The notes beneath the pieces are model-generated. The model was not told the origin of the DNA and ran no database searches. It saw nothing but the letters and a program-made list of their open reading frames with translations. From Bacillus massiliglaciei (lineage in GTDB: Bacteria > Bacillota > Bacilli > Bacillales > DSM-1321), in the NCBI RefSeq assembly GCF_900098925.1, contig NZ_LT622360.1, positions 294,384 through 358,383 of the forward strand: a DNA stretch of 64,000 bases. The letters run 5' to 3'. A program made the translations under genes and the position numbers. Shown one piece after another: positions 7,752-15,038 of this stretch (its first letter is position 1; every line of letters starts with the position of its first letter).

Positions 7752-8879
7752 ATGAGGGAGGCAACGATTTTAAAGAATGGCTGGGTATTCGACTCAGAAG
7801 CGGAAACCTTTGTCCAAAAAGATGTCTATATCGCTGGGGGAACCTTAGTCAGTGCGGAAAAGGCAGATTTAGATAGCGTAATTGAAATTGATCTTAAAGG
7901 AAGTTATGTCGCACCGGGGTTTATTGATATGCATGTACATGTGTTTGAAACAAAAACCACCCTAGGAATCAATGCGGATAAAGTTGGAATTGATCAAGGC
8001 GTAACAACCATTGTGGATGCTGGCAGTTCAGGGATAGAAGATTTCAAAGATTTTAAACAAACGGTTGCTCAGAAAAGCCTGACAGAAGTGCTGTCCTTTC
8101 TTAATATATCAAAAAAAGGGCTTTGTGAAGGATTATCGGAATTATCTGATATGGATGATTTGATGACTGTTCAGGAACTGACCGAGATTCTTGCTGCTGA
8201 AAAAAACATTGTTGGATTAAAAGCCAGAATGAGCGCTTCAGTTGTAAAGGACAATGGAATCAAACCATTAGAGCATACGAGGAAACTAGCGGATGAAACA
8301 AAATTGCCTATCATGGTCCATATTGGAAATGCCCCGCCTGACATTACTGAAGTCCTCCCCCTTTTGAAAAAAGGTGATATGGTGACCCATGCGTTCCATG
8401 GGAAAAAAGGCGGCATTTTAAATGAAGAAGGTAAGCTGATTTCGGAAGCGCATGAGGCAATCAGTCGCGGGGTTCTATTTGATGTGGGGCATGGTACTTC
8501 CAGTTTTTCTTATCGAACAATGAGAATGTATAAGGAAAAGTATCCATATCCCTTTTCTACCAGTACGGATATTTATATGGGAAACTATCATGAACCAGTC
8601 GGCAGTTTAATGACCACAATGTCCAAATTACTGGCAATCGGTTACAGTCTGGAAGAATTAGTGGCTTCTGTCACCAGCAGACCAAAACGGGCTCTGAAAT
8701 TAGTTGAACAGGGAAGTCTTGAGCCTGGAACAAGAGCAGATATTACTGTCTTTAAGGTTGAAGAACAACATGAAACACTGGTCGATTCTCAGGGTGAAAT
8801 ACTAGAAGTTGATAGAATGATTGTTCCTCAGCTGACAATTAGGGAAGGAAAGGTTGTTTATGAAGCACATGAATACTGA
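7752..8879 (+). CDS. Amidohydrolase/deacetylase family metallohydrolase
   Basis: A 375-residue amidohydrolase-superfamily TIM barrel. Metal-site elements are visible: PGFIDMHVHV (HxH), GLKARMS (candidate carboxylated lysine), MVHIG, VTHAFHGK and STDIYMG (final Asp). It looks like the dihydroorotase-like deacetylase found beside DgaE/DgaF-type genes, and would hydrolyse an amide bond, for example removing acetyl from an N-acylated amino-sugar acid. GAGGAGG lies just before the ATG at 7752; a second ATG at 7731 overlaps the regulator stop but lacks a site. Second gene of the operon; its end overlaps the next gene by 20 bp. Confidence 0.85.
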   Translation: MREATILKNGWVFDSEAETFVQKDVYIAGGTLVSAEKADLDSVIEIDLKGSYVAPGFIDMHVHVFETKTTLGINADKVGIDQGVTTIVDAGSSGIEDFKDFKQTVAQKSLTEVLSFLNISKKGLCEGLSELSDMDDLMTVQELTEILAAEKNIVGLKARMSASVVKDNGIKPLEHTRKLADETKLPIMVHIGNAPPDITEVLPLLKKGDMVTHAFHGKKGGILNEEGKLISEAHEAISRGVLFDVGHGTSSFSYRTMRMYKEKYPYPFSTSTDIYMGNYHEPVGSLMTTMSKLLAIGYSLEELVASVTSRPKRALKLVEQGSLEPGTRADITVFKVEEQHETLVDSQGEILEVDRMIVPQLTIREGKVVYEAHEY

Positions 8880-9213
8880 AAAAATAAATGAAGAAATACA
8901 GGATTTACTTACAAAAAGCGGGGATAGCATACGCTGTAAAAAAGTATTTGACCTTGCTCTCACCCTCTGTAAAGCGGAACAAATCACCCTGACGGATGTT
9001 CAGGCCTTATCCTTATTATCCCATCTTTCAGCGATGGTATGCCGGTCTATTACAGGGGAAAGGCTTGCACCGATCGATCAAACTTTATTTTCTGAAATTT
9101 CTGATGAATCATTTGCGATTGCAAAAAAGGTTAAAGAATTTCTAATCCATTTAGAAGAAGATGAAATTTATTTGCTGTCTATTCATTTTGAAGTGGCCAA
9201 ACAAAATTCTTAA
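8860..9213 (+). CDS. Short stand-alone PRD-domain protein
   Basis: A 117-residue all-helical protein that I assign to the small stand-alone PRD family which, as I recall, accompanies SFCGS/DUF4310-type operons. Conserved elements: IRCKKVFDLALTLC near residue 30, LSLLSHLSAMV near 55, and a C-terminal LLSIHFEVAKQ that ends like a PRD. Candidate phospho-acceptor histidines are those in LSHLS and SIHFE. It has no DNA- or RNA-binding domain. The ATG at 8860 follows AAAGG at 6 nt and lies inside the end of the amidohydrolase gene. Function unproven; it could carry or sense phosphate within the system. Confidence 0.65.
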   Translation: MKHMNTEKINEEIQDLLTKSGDSIRCKKVFDLALTLCKAEQITLTDVQALSLLSHLSAMVCRSITGERLAPIDQTLFSEISDESFAIAKKVKEFLIHLEEDEIYLLSIHFEVAKQNS

Positions 9214-9230
9214 CAAGGGGAGAGGTTAGT

Positions 9231-9605
9231 ATGAGCAGTCAAGTAGTCGTCGTAATCGGAGATCGTTTAGGAAAAGGGCAAAACGTAGCGAAGGGTGTGG
9301 AAGCAGCAGGCGGAAAAGCGATTGTTGTGGATGGATTTGGGGCAGATATGCGCTTAGGCGAAGAGATGAATCTTCATAATGCAACGATAGGCATCTCATT
9401 TTGCGGAAGCGGCGGTGCCGGAGCCATTACAGCTCAGTCAAAGTATGGATATAAAGCAAGATACGGTATGCGTTCTATCGATGAAGGAATTACAGCGATC
9501 CGTGAAGGAATGCAAGTGTTAGGCTTTGGATTCATGGATGTTGAAGAGCTGGGAAAAAGGATCACAGAAGAATATATCAGAATTAATGGGACCTCTAATG
9601 TATAA
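9231..9605 (+). CDS. SFCGS-family glycine-rich protein
   Basis: A 124-residue soluble protein. It opens with a Rossmann-like VVVVIGDRLGKGQNVAKG loop and carries the signature ISFCGSGGAGAITAQSKYG near residue 57. A cysteine within a glycine-rich loop after a beta strand is also how the phospho-cysteine of PTS EIIB domains is placed. I remember the family only as a conserved hypothetical of this operon type. It is followed with overlap by the DUF4312 gene. A phosphotransfer role is my inference from the cysteine loop and from the PRD proteins beside it. Confidence 0.75.
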   Translation: MSSQVVVVIGDRLGKGQNVAKGVEAAGGKAIVVDGFGADMRLGEEMNLHNATIGISFCGSGGAGAITAQSKYGYKARYGMRSIDEGITAIREGMQVLGFGFMDVEELGKRITEEYIRINGTSNV

Positions 9606-9900
9606 AAAGTTAACACATAAAGTCCGTATCGAAGGTAAAGGAAATATAGAAGACCAGACCATAGCAAATGCACTTGGCAGGATTCAAAAGAAGGTAAACG
9701 CTGAACTTAAAGGGATGATTATCAGGATTGAGCCAATGAAGATTGAAATCGTTGAGGCAACCGAGGAAACATATAATGAGCGATTTTTAATGCTGTTTTT
9801 TCCAAGAAAAAGAAGTCTTTTTAGGATAGTGATGGATGTCGAAGTCGACCTGTTTATCCTGGATACAGATCAAATCAATTTTATAGAAAAGAAAAGGTAA
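9598..9900 (+). CDS. DUF4312-family small protein
   Basis: About 100 residues. The start is placed at the ATG at 9598, which overlaps the SFCGS stop (translational coupling), because MYKKLTHKVRIEGKGN gives the expected N-terminus; the upstream in-frame extension lies wholly inside the previous gene. Features: ALGRIQKKVNAELKGMIIRIEP, then a C-terminal hydrophobic stretch (FLMLFFPRKRSLFRIVMDVEVDLFIL) that may be a beta sheet or a membrane-contacting segment. No catalytic motif is visible. The name rests on its fixed position between SFCGS and DUF4311 genes. Confidence 0.65.
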   Translation: MYKKLTHKVRIEGKGNIEDQTIANALGRIQKKVNAELKGMIIRIEPMKIEIVEATEETYNERFLMLFFPRKRSLFRIVMDVEVDLFILDTDQINFIEKKR

Positions 9901-9916
9901 GAGGGGGGATGGATGC

Positions 9917-10702
9917 ATGGATTTTCTGATCATATTAGTGAAATCATTAATCATCGGCGGATTAGTTGGTTTTGGCACGGGTGCTGGTGCAGCACGGATG
10001 TTTCATGCTCCGAAAGTTCAGGGGATGGGGGCATTTAGAACGCTGGGGGAATTAAATGCCTGTGCTGGTGATTCTGTATCCCATTTTTCGTTTGGATTAG
10101 GGTTTTTCTTTAACGCATGGGCCTCATCTGTAGGTGCAGGTGCTTTTACTCAAGATGTAGATCACCGGATTATTCCAAACTGGGCAGCTGCTATTCTGAT
10201 TGGTAAAGGAAAACGGGTAGAAGATACCTTACATAATCCTAAGAAAATGGCTATTGTCGGGGCCATTGTTGGTGCGATTGTCGTTTCTTTTCTAAACTCC
10301 ACTGCAGCAGCGATTCCTGAATCTATGCAAGCGATAGCCGTTAAAGTATTAGTACCAGCAGCAAATCTATTAATCAATCCCGTTATGCCAGTTATTTTTT
10401 GGCTGGCGGCTTTGGATGCAGGGAAACGTTCAGGCACATGGGGGACCATTTTTGGAGGATTGGCTCATTTGATTATGGGGAATGCTGTTCCGGGTGTTGT
10501 ACTTGGAATATTAATCGGGAAAGGCGTAGATGATAGCGGCTGGAATCGAGTGACGAAAACTCTATTAGTTTCTGTGATTATTCTATTTGTATTGAGCGGC
10601 TTCTTCCGCGGTTTCGATATGAATTTACTAACTGCTGTACATTTAGATGTTCCTGCATGGCTAACTGACTTACATAATTTAATTGGCGGAGGAGGGAAAT
10701 AA
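9917..10702 (+). CDS. DUF4311-family polytopic membrane protein
   Basis: A 261-residue, glycine/alanine-rich integral membrane protein with about six or seven hydrophobic segments. It starts with LIILVKSLIIGGLVGFGTGAGAARMFHAP; a loop carries GELNACAGDSVSHFSFGLGFFFNAWASS, where Asp/His/Ser would be suited to ligand binding. The end is LIGGGGK. GAGGGGGG lies upstream of the ATG. It pairs with the DUF4310 protein 3 bp downstream, and together they look like the two membrane subunits of a permease. No transport substrate is established. Confidence 0.75.
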   Translation: MDFLIILVKSLIIGGLVGFGTGAGAARMFHAPKVQGMGAFRTLGELNACAGDSVSHFSFGLGFFFNAWASSVGAGAFTQDVDHRIIPNWAAAILIGKGKRVEDTLHNPKKMAIVGAIVGAIVVSFLNSTAAAIPESMQAIAVKVLVPAANLLINPVMPVIFWLAALDAGKRSGTWGTIFGGLAHLIMGNAVPGVVLGILIGKGVDDSGWNRVTKTLLVSVIILFVLSGFFRGFDMNLLTAVHLDVPAWLTDLHNLIGGGGK

Positions 10703-10705
10703 TAG

Positions 10706-11356
10706 ATGGAATCTATCAATATGAAAAACTTTTGGTATGGGGATTGGTCGTTTCCAATTTTTGTAGCTTTTTTATCTTCTGGAATTTTCGCCGGAACACA
10801 TATGTACTATGTCCATCACATTGGGGCATTTAATGATGTGGCAATTGTAGCTATGCTGCAAGCGGGGATGGAAGGGGGAGGCTATGGTGCTGCAGCAGCC
10901 TTTGGGGCAAGCTTTTTATTTGCTCGAATACTGGAAGGCTCTCTTGTTGGGATTCTGGATATTGGCGGTTCTTTGCAAACAGGTATTGGCATTGGAGTAC
11001 CGGCATTAATGCTGGGATCTGGATTTATCGCACCGCTCACTAATTTTCCTCTTGCACTTATAACAGGAGCGATTCTTGGTCTGCTGGTTGGTTATATTGT
11101 GATAGGCTTGAAAAAATTCACTGTTGGTAAAGCAAATTCTACGTTTGGATCTGATGTAATGATGGGAGCAGGCAACCAATCCGGGCGATTTTTAGGACCG
11201 CTTATTGTTCTATCTGCCTGCGGGGCCTCTATTCCAATTGGTATTGGCTCTATTGCTGGAGCAGCAATCTTTTATGCATGGAAAAAACCAGTGGCTGGAG
11301 GCGCTATATTAGGCGCCATGATTCTTGGGGCTATCTTCCCTATAACTTTGGAGTGA
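10706..11356 (+). CDS. DUF4310-family polytopic membrane protein
   Basis: A 216-residue hydrophobic protein with roughly six membrane segments and many Gly/Ala motifs (MLQAGMEGGGYGAAAAFGASFLFAR near residue 50; LDIGGSLQTGIGIGVPALMLGSG; MMGAGNQSGRFLGPLIVLSACGAS). The conserved polar residues GNQSGR and MEGGGYG inside membrane regions suggest a translocation path. It is the second membrane subunit after the DUF4311 protein, with 3 bp between them. Paired polytopic subunits plus two small cytosolic partners resemble the EIIC/EIID plus EIIB layout of mannose-class PTS permeases, by analogy only. Confidence 0.75.
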   Translation: MESINMKNFWYGDWSFPIFVAFLSSGIFAGTHMYYVHHIGAFNDVAIVAMLQAGMEGGGYGAAAAFGASFLFARILEGSLVGILDIGGSLQTGIGIGVPALMLGSGFIAPLTNFPLALITGAILGLLVGYIVIGLKKFTVGKANSTFGSDVMMGAGNQSGRFLGPLIVLSACGASIPIGIGSIAGAAIFYAWKKPVAGGAILGAMILGAIFPITLE

Positions 11357-11361
11357 TAAAA

Positions 11362-12486
11362 ATGGAAACATCTATATTTGAAACATTTGGTTTGAAAAAA
11401 ATTATTAATGCCAGTGGAAAAATGACTGCACTTGGGGCCTCTGCTGTGACAGATAATATTGCTGATGCAATAAGAGACGCTGCCCAAGGATACGTTGATA
11501 TGGATGAATTAATCGAATATGCAGGGACAATTATTGCTCATCATACAGGAGCAGAAGATGGCTGTCCGACCGTTGGAGCGGCAGCGGGGATTGCGATTTC
11601 CACTGCAGCGATTATTGCGGGAAAAAACTTAAACTTAATTGAAAGGATCCCTAATTCCGATGGATTACAGAATGAGATCATTATTCAAAAAGGGCATAAT
11701 GTCCATTTTGGCGGAAGTATTGACCAAATGATCCGTTTGGGAGGCGGAGTTGTTGTTGAAGCCGGCAATGCCAACAAGGTAGAAATGGAACATATTGAAG
11801 GTGCCATTACCGAAAAAACAGCGGGACTCATTTATATTAAATCCCACCATGCTGTTCAAAAAGGAATGCAGTCTATTGAAACGATGCTAGGGATTGCTAA
11901 AAAACATGGGATTCCTTTAATCATTGACGGTGCAGCGGAAAACGACTTTAGAAAGTATGCCGCCATTGGTGCAGATATTGTGATCTATAGCGGCGGGAAA
12001 GCGTTAGAAGGACCGACATCAGGATTTATTTGCGGGAAAAAGGAATACATGGAGGCCTGCCGTAAGCAATACAAAGGGATCGGCCGGGCAATGAAGGTCG
12101 GAAAAGAATCTATTTCTGGATTAATTGTTGCTTTGAATGAATATCCATTCAAGGATGCCGGTGTTGATAAACAGATCAGCAGTATGACAAAGCTGTGTGA
12201 AACCCTCAATCAAATAAATGGTCTTTCTTGTACCATTCAACAAGATGAAGCAGGACGGCCAATTTACCGGGCGCAAATTGAAGTGATGAGGGAAGCCGGC
12301 ATTACGGCAGAACAGTTACTGCATCAGCTTGAAAACGGAAATCCAGCTATCTATTTACGGCATCACTATGTAAACGTTGGTATCCTTTCAGTGGATCCTC
12401 GTCCGCTGTTAGATGGACAGGAGGATAGTATTGCCAGAGAAATTATTTCCATTATAAAGGAGTCTAAGAAATATTATGCCAAATAA
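11362..12486 (+). CDS. dgaE: DgaE-family PLP-dependent ammonia-lyase
   Basis: A 374-residue fold-type I PLP enzyme of the SelA-like DgaE family (D-glucosaminate-6-phosphate ammonia-lyase). The PLP lysine lies in IVIYSGGKALEGPTSGF; PLIIDGAAEND holds the Asp that contacts the pyridine nitrogen. The N-terminus (LKKIINASGKMTALGAS) matches the family. Reaction in Salmonella: 2-amino-2-deoxy-gluconate-6-phosphate to 2-keto-3-deoxy-6-phosphogluconate plus ammonia. The ATG at 11362 follows GGAGTGA; the longer frame lies inside DUF4310. It overlaps the aldolase gene by 11 bp, fitting consecutive steps. Confidence 0.85.
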   Translation: METSIFETFGLKKIINASGKMTALGASAVTDNIADAIRDAAQGYVDMDELIEYAGTIIAHHTGAEDGCPTVGAAAGIAISTAAIIAGKNLNLIERIPNSDGLQNEIIIQKGHNVHFGGSIDQMIRLGGGVVVEAGNANKVEMEHIEGAITEKTAGLIYIKSHHAVQKGMQSIETMLGIAKKHGIPLIIDGAAENDFRKYAAIGADIVIYSGGKALEGPTSGFICGKKEYMEACRKQYKGIGRAMKVGKESISGLIVALNEYPFKDAGVDKQISSMTKLCETLNQINGLSCTIQQDEAGRPIYRAQIEVMREAGITAEQLLHQLENGNPAIYLRHHYVNVGILSVDPRPLLDGQEDSIAREIISIIKESKKYYAK

Positions 12487-13195
12487 CAAAAATGTAATTT
12501 TTAATTGTATAGCAAAGGACGTGGAAAATGCCAAAGAAATCGTCCAAGTTGCAGGTAACCGTGTACTGATAGGTATTATGGTTAAGTCATTTCCGGACAC
12601 TCAGAGTGCAGTTGATGAGGTAACCCTTTATCAAGAACAAAACATTCCGGTCTCTGTAGGATTAGGGGCGGGAGATCCTGCAGTTTGGAAACAGGTAGCC
12701 GACGTCTCTGCAGCAACTTTACCTAAACATATTAATCAAGTCTTTCCGGCCTCAGCCTATACTTTAGGCCGACTGGAAGAGGCAGGGGCAGCGAATACGA
12801 TCATAAATGCATTAGTCAAGCCTTCTGGAATTCCCGGTCAGGTGATTATTGCAACCGGCCCGGACAGTTCCCGATTTGAAGAAACTGTTTCAGCTGACTT
12901 AGCGGCAGTAATGTTAGCGGAAATGGGAGTGGATTCTGTTAAATTTTATCCGATTGAAGGGGATAAACGATTGGAAGAAGTAGCAGCGATGGCGAAAGCA
13001 GCGGCCGATGCAGGTATTAAATATTTTGAACCAACTGGAGGCATTACAGTAGAAAATGTCGATGTGATTGTAAAAACTTGTTTGGAAAGCGGGGCAGAAA
13101 CAGTCATTCCGCATTTATATACATCATTGGTAGACAGGGACACGGGTGAAACAAAAATAGAATACATGAAGAAGCTAATCGCAATGGAGTGGTAG
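12476..13195 (+). CDS. dgaF: DgaF-family 2-keto-3-deoxy-6-phosphogluconate aldolase
   Basis: A 239-residue TIM-barrel aldolase of the DgaF/KDGP family, distinct from the Eda-type KDPG aldolase at 40.7 kb. Blocks: VLIGIMVKSFPDTQSAVDEV, IPVSVGLGAGDP, LGRLEEAGAANTIINALVKPSG, VDSVKFYPIEGDKRLEEV with the presumed Schiff-base lysine, and YFEPTGGITVENVD. It would cleave KDPG, made by the ammonia-lyase, to pyruvate and glyceraldehyde-3-phosphate. It overlaps the upstream gene and is followed by a terminator, so it is the last gene of the operon. Confidence 0.85.
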   Translation: MPNNKNVIFNCIAKDVENAKEIVQVAGNRVLIGIMVKSFPDTQSAVDEVTLYQEQNIPVSVGLGAGDPAVWKQVADVSAATLPKHINQVFPASAYTLGRLEEAGAANTIINALVKPSGIPGQVIIATGPDSSRFEETVSADLAAVMLAEMGVDSVKFYPIEGDKRLEEVAAMAKAAADAGIKYFEPTGGITVENVDVIVKTCLESGAETVIPHLYTSLVDRDTGETKIEYMKKLIAMEW

Positions 13196-13240
13196 ATGTT
13201 AAGTATGGAATCTCCTCTATAATCAGTCTTTTTGGATAAC

Positions 13241-13289
13241 GCTATGTAAATCATCTGATTTTTTGATGATTTGCATGGCATGTTTTTTT
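13241..13289 (+). terminator. Terminator of the PRD/SFCGS/Dga operon
   Basis: A 15-bp stem with one mismatch (13241-13255 with 13265-13279), a 9-nt loop and a run of seven T at 13283-13289. Confidence 0.85.
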
Positions 13290-13333
13290 ATAATAAGAGC
13301 ATAACGGCTTATAAGACGAAGGGAAAGAAGAAG

Positions 13334-13795
13334 ATGCAAATCCGGAAATTGAACGATAAGGAATCTCCCCCGATGGACTTATTGCTATTGGCGGATCCTT
13401 CTCGAGAAAGGATAGAAACCTATTTACTTGGGGGAGAGTGTTATGCAGCTGAAGAGGGAAAAAACATAATAGGGGTCTATGTATTGCTTTCTGAAAGACG
13501 GACAATCATTGAGCTGGTCAATCTTGCTGTTTCAGAGGAATATCAAGGAAAAGGAATAGGGAAGCAGTTACTTCTTCACGCGATTCAAAGAGCAAAATGA
13601 TTAATGGGATATAAAACATTGGAAGTGTGTACGGGGAATTCCAGTATAGGACAGCTGGCATTATATCAAAAATGCGGTTTCAGGATGTCCGGCATTGAGC
13701 GTGATTTTTTTATAAAACATTATCATGAACCTATTTTTGAAAACGGGATCCAGTGCCGGGATAGGGTTCGTCTTACCCAAGAGCTGAATCACTGA
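13334..13795 (+). pseudogene. yvbK: GNAT acetyltransferase (yvbK homologue) interrupted by an in-frame stop
   Basis: Two reading frames in the same phase, separated only by a TGA at 13598-13600, together give a whole GNAT protein. The first part has LLLLADPSRERIETYL and the acetyl-CoA loop VSEEYQGKGIGKQLLLHAI. The second has LEVCTGNSSIGQLALYQKCGF and ends HEPIFENGIQCRDRVRL. Both halves align by eye with Bacillus YvbK. The stop falls in the helix after the acetyl-CoA site (AK-stop-LMGYKTLE), a spot with no conserved residue. Either a real nonsense mutation or a base-call error; the rest is undamaged, so any inactivation is recent. Confidence 0.8.
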
Positions 13796-13862
13796 GTCAG
13801 CGATCCAGAGAACCCTTTTTTCATACAGTAATTAGATTAATATTGGGGTAGAGGAGAGAATG

Positions 13863-14294
13863 ATGATATCACTTACTAGAGTTTTGAAATTGCGTGATTT
13901 AGAAATTTTTCATGTATTCAAAAATGGAAAAATGCTATCTTATGTAATAATTGAAGATACTAGAAATCCATTTACAGAAGAAGATAAAAAACTGGATCCA
14001 TTATGTTATATGGACGAAGAAGATATTAACGCGATTTTAAATGTTTTCAGGATTTCAATAATTAATGATAAAAAATTAAATAAAGAAGATTCACTTCTTA
14101 TAAGATCTTACTTTTCGGATTTTGTTAATACTACAAATTTAACAAATTTTATTATTAAAGAATATATTCAGGAAGATTTGTATGATAATGAAGATAATAT
14201 AGATTATTTTAACAAAATTTTACAAAATGTAGGTTCGGATTATATGATTAAAGAATTCGATGAAAGAAATTGGATTTATTTATCCCAATATTAA
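13863..14294 (+). CDS. AT-rich hypothetical protein
   Basis: An acidic protein of about 143 residues that I do not recognise. It has no signal peptide or membrane segment; the composition is rich in Asn, Asp, Glu, Ile and Lys, and A/T dominates codon third positions, clearly more than in its neighbours. The second of two tandem ATGs (13863) is 6 nt after GAGGAG. A perfect terminator follows directly, so it is a single-gene unit. Composition and isolation suggest horizontal acquisition; size and acidity would suit an immunity protein or prophage-type cargo, but no toxin or phage gene is adjacent. Confidence 0.6.
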   Translation: MISLTRVLKLRDLEIFHVFKNGKMLSYVIIEDTRNPFTEEDKKLDPLCYMDEEDINAILNVFRISIINDKKLNKEDSLLIRSYFSDFVNTTNLTNFIIKEYIQEDLYDNEDNIDYFNKILQNVGSDYMIKEFDERNWIYLSQY

Positions 14295-14296
14295 AC

Positions 14297-14341
14297 AAAG
14301 CTATAAACCCTATAATATAAAAGGGTTTATAGCTTTTTTAG
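14297..14341. terminator. Bidirectional terminator
   Basis: A perfect 15-bp stem (14297-14311/14322-14336) with A and T runs on its two sides, between the AT-rich orphan and the convergent K+ channel gene; it can serve both. Confidence 0.88.
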
Positions 14342-14348
14342 GAGGCTG

Positions 14349-14843
14349 TTACGTATCTCCTTTGCTTTCTCTGTCCGCGTGCTTATTTTCTTCTTTATTC
14401 TCATCATTTTCTTCTTCTTCCTCTTTTTCCTTCTTATCCGTCGTCGGGTTTTCTTCTTTATTCAATGCTTTGATAAAATAGGCGGCAGGAAGCAGCATGC
14501 CGATGCTTCCCTCAATCAGAGCGAAGAATCTGATGTTTCCTACAGGTACATAATCTCCATAGCCAATGGCTAAAAGTGTGACACCGCTGAAGTATAGCAA
14601 ATCCCAGAAAGAAGGATCAACCTCTTCTCCTGTCGGAGAGTCGACCATCAGGATTACAGTGTGCTGAGAAAAGAGATAATAGATCACAGCAAAACCGAAC
14701 GCAATAACCACAAAATTTAAAAATAGATGATAGAAAAGCGGGGATCTGAAAAATACCTTTTTATAAGCTTTATTGTAAAAGAAAGCATATAAGTTGATCG
14801 CTATGATAATAAGGATTAACAAAACAATTCCATTAGAAAACAT
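14349..14843 (-). CDS. Two-TM potassium channel family protein
   Basis: About 164 residues. There are two clear membrane segments near the start (IVLLILIIIAINLYAFF; FLNFVVIAFGFAVIYYLF), a pore loop with the K+ selectivity filter TLLAIGYGD (GYGD near 94-97), and a last membrane helix (FFALIEGSIGMLLPAAYFI). The tail is very acidic and low-complexity (KEKEEEEENDENKEENK), with no RCK domain. It should form a tetrameric K+ channel in the cytoplasmic membrane. The start was placed at the ATG at 14843; AAAGGAG is about 13 nt upstream, a long spacing, while the GTG at 14867 has no site. Confidence 0.82.
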   Translation of the reverse strand: MFSNGIVLLILIIIAINLYAFFYNKAYKKVFFRSPLFYHLFLNFVVIAFGFAVIYYLFSQHTVILMVDSPTGEEVDPSFWDLLYFSGVTLLAIGYGDYVPVGNIRFFALIEGSIGMLLPAAYFIKALNKEENPTTDKKEKEEEEENDENKEENKHADRESKGDT

Positions 14844-14972
14844 GTATGTATATCGACTCCTTTCCACATTTCTATTCTTTTACCCCAACAGGCTTTGCGT
14901 AATCTGGTGATATATCGTTGCTTTAGCAAGCATTATAATATAATACAAAATTTAAATAATTTAGAAAATGTA

Positions 14973-14981
14973 TGCTAAAAT
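14973..14981 (+). promoter_or_regulatory. Extended -10 promoter element of the YcsA-like gene
   Basis: TGC followed by TAAAAT gives an extended -10 about 58 bp before the start codon; the -35 is weak. Confidence 0.4.
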
Positions 14982-15038
14982 GGTAGGGCAGTGTCATGTA
15001 TGGTATCGTTCATGAACCCAGAAGCGGAGGGATTTAGG

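Noticed and set aside
9917-11356. DUF4311/DUF4310 as ordinary mannose-class EIIC/EIID subunits
   Set aside because: No EIIC or EIID signature could be recognised in either; kept as analogy only.
13598-13600. TGA inside the yvbK homologue as selenocysteine or programmed read-through
   Set aside because: The position is not catalytic, GNAT enzymes do not use selenocysteine, and no downstream SECIS-like hairpin is seen; nonsense or sequencing error is simpler.
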